A stretch of DNA of 36,613 bases from positions 1 to 36,613 of IMG/VR virus record IMGVR_UViG_3300022688_000007; one strand, given 5' to 3'. Source of the DNA: a virus. Below the pieces are notes generated by a model. The model made no database searches, was not told the origin of the DNA, and saw nothing but the letters and a program-made list of their open reading frames with translations. Below, piece by piece: positions 36,375 through 36,613 of the stretch. The translations under genes were made by a program, and so were the position numbers. Position 1 is the first letter of the stretch. Each line of letters opens with the position of its first letter.

Positions 36375-36613
36375 TCATGCTGCCTTCACGTCGCTGGGAT
36401 CGGCATTGCCCAAAGCATTCACGCAGCGCAGTTCGACGTTCTCGCCTGCGTAGCCGGGGATCGTAAAGTCATCGCCGTTGACGGGGTAGCTAAGGCCGCT
36501 GTCCGTCCATGCGCCACCGTTAAGCCGGTATTGCACCGCTTCGATGAACCGGCCCCCGTTGTCGGGCAGCGCGGCTAGGGTCACGAGACCGGCCCCCGTC
36601 AGCGCCCAGTCGG
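36375..36613 (-). CDS. C-terminal part of the 623 aa tail protein (continuation across the circular joint)
   Basis: The frame enters from the right edge of the window and ends at TGA 36375-36377, with C-terminus DVKAA. It is the 3' end of the gene at 1-1732, and bases 36515-36613 repeat that gene's first 99 bases. The end of the protein contains a short segment (about residues 575-620) resembling a small beta-sandwich or Ig-like fold, judged only by alternating hydrophobic residues. An internal GTG near the edge could be mistaken for a start; it is not needed once the circle is closed. The lysis lipoprotein gene follows after 82 bases. Confidence 0.85.
   Translation of the reverse strand, partial: DWALTGAGLVTLAALPDNGGRFIEAVQYRLNGGAWTDSGLSYPVNGDDFTIPGYAGENVELRCVNALGNADPSDVKAA
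36515..36613. repeat. Terminal direct repeat, right copy (circular overlap)
   Basis: This is an exact copy of bases 1-99. It should be counted once when the genome is described as a circle. Read on the minus strand it codes for the same part of the structural protein that occupies 1-1732. Confidence 0.95.

Overview
The window is a complete, circularly closing genome of a tailed phage, with about 36.5 kb of unique sequence. Its last 99 bases (36515-36613) repeat its first 99 bases exactly, and one structural gene reads straight through the joint. The content is that of a siphovirus: a long tape measure, a lambda-like G/GT frameshifted chaperone pair, a tail terminator, a tail-tip J protein and a P22-like coat. 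The GC-rich coding sequence, the NusG-like, ERF, NinB and YbcO genes, the GTA-flavoured tail block and the TTGAC-type -35 boxes suggest an alphaproteobacterial host, probably of the Rhodobacterales. The host is inferred, not shown.

Layout. Nearly everything is on the minus strand, in one block that starts at the repressor (29335), runs down to base 1, crosses the joint and ends at 34179. In transcription order it holds: a Cro-like repressor; a recombination and nuclease block (YbcO, ERF, NinB, small genes, VRR-NUC, HNH); an IbrB/IbrA-like ParB plus PP-loop pair of visibly lower GC; a DNA-binding and replication block (replisome-organiser-like protein, two winged-helix proteins, a stand-alone DnaA domain IV); a NusG-family antiterminator; terminase, portal, head morphogenesis, scaffold and coat; neck proteins; tail tube, G/GT, tape measure and tail tip; fibres; and finally a lysis cassette (lipoprotein, membrane protein, GH108 endolysin, holin, exported protein). 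That block is closed by an intrinsic terminator at 33918-33945.

The plus strand carries one operon of 14 genes (29456-34161), nearly all joined by ATGA overlaps. It includes a methyltransferase-like protein, a second PP-loop (PAPS-reductase-like) protein, a WxxGx repeat protein and two very small genes (26 and 39 residues). A lone plus-strand gene for an exported protein (10811-11095) sits inside the tail operon between GT and the tape measure.

Control. The two operons diverge from an 85 bp region (29336-29420) with back-to-back promoters and three TTAGC-type operators. The repressor transcript is predicted to be leaderless. The NusG-like protein lies just before the late genes and is a good candidate for the late switch. 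A 475 bp gene-free region (25990-26464) holds several hairpins and a strong plus-strand terminator, and may encode a structured RNA. I see no integrase, no CI-sized repressor, no DNA polymerase, no tRNA gene and no CRISPR array.
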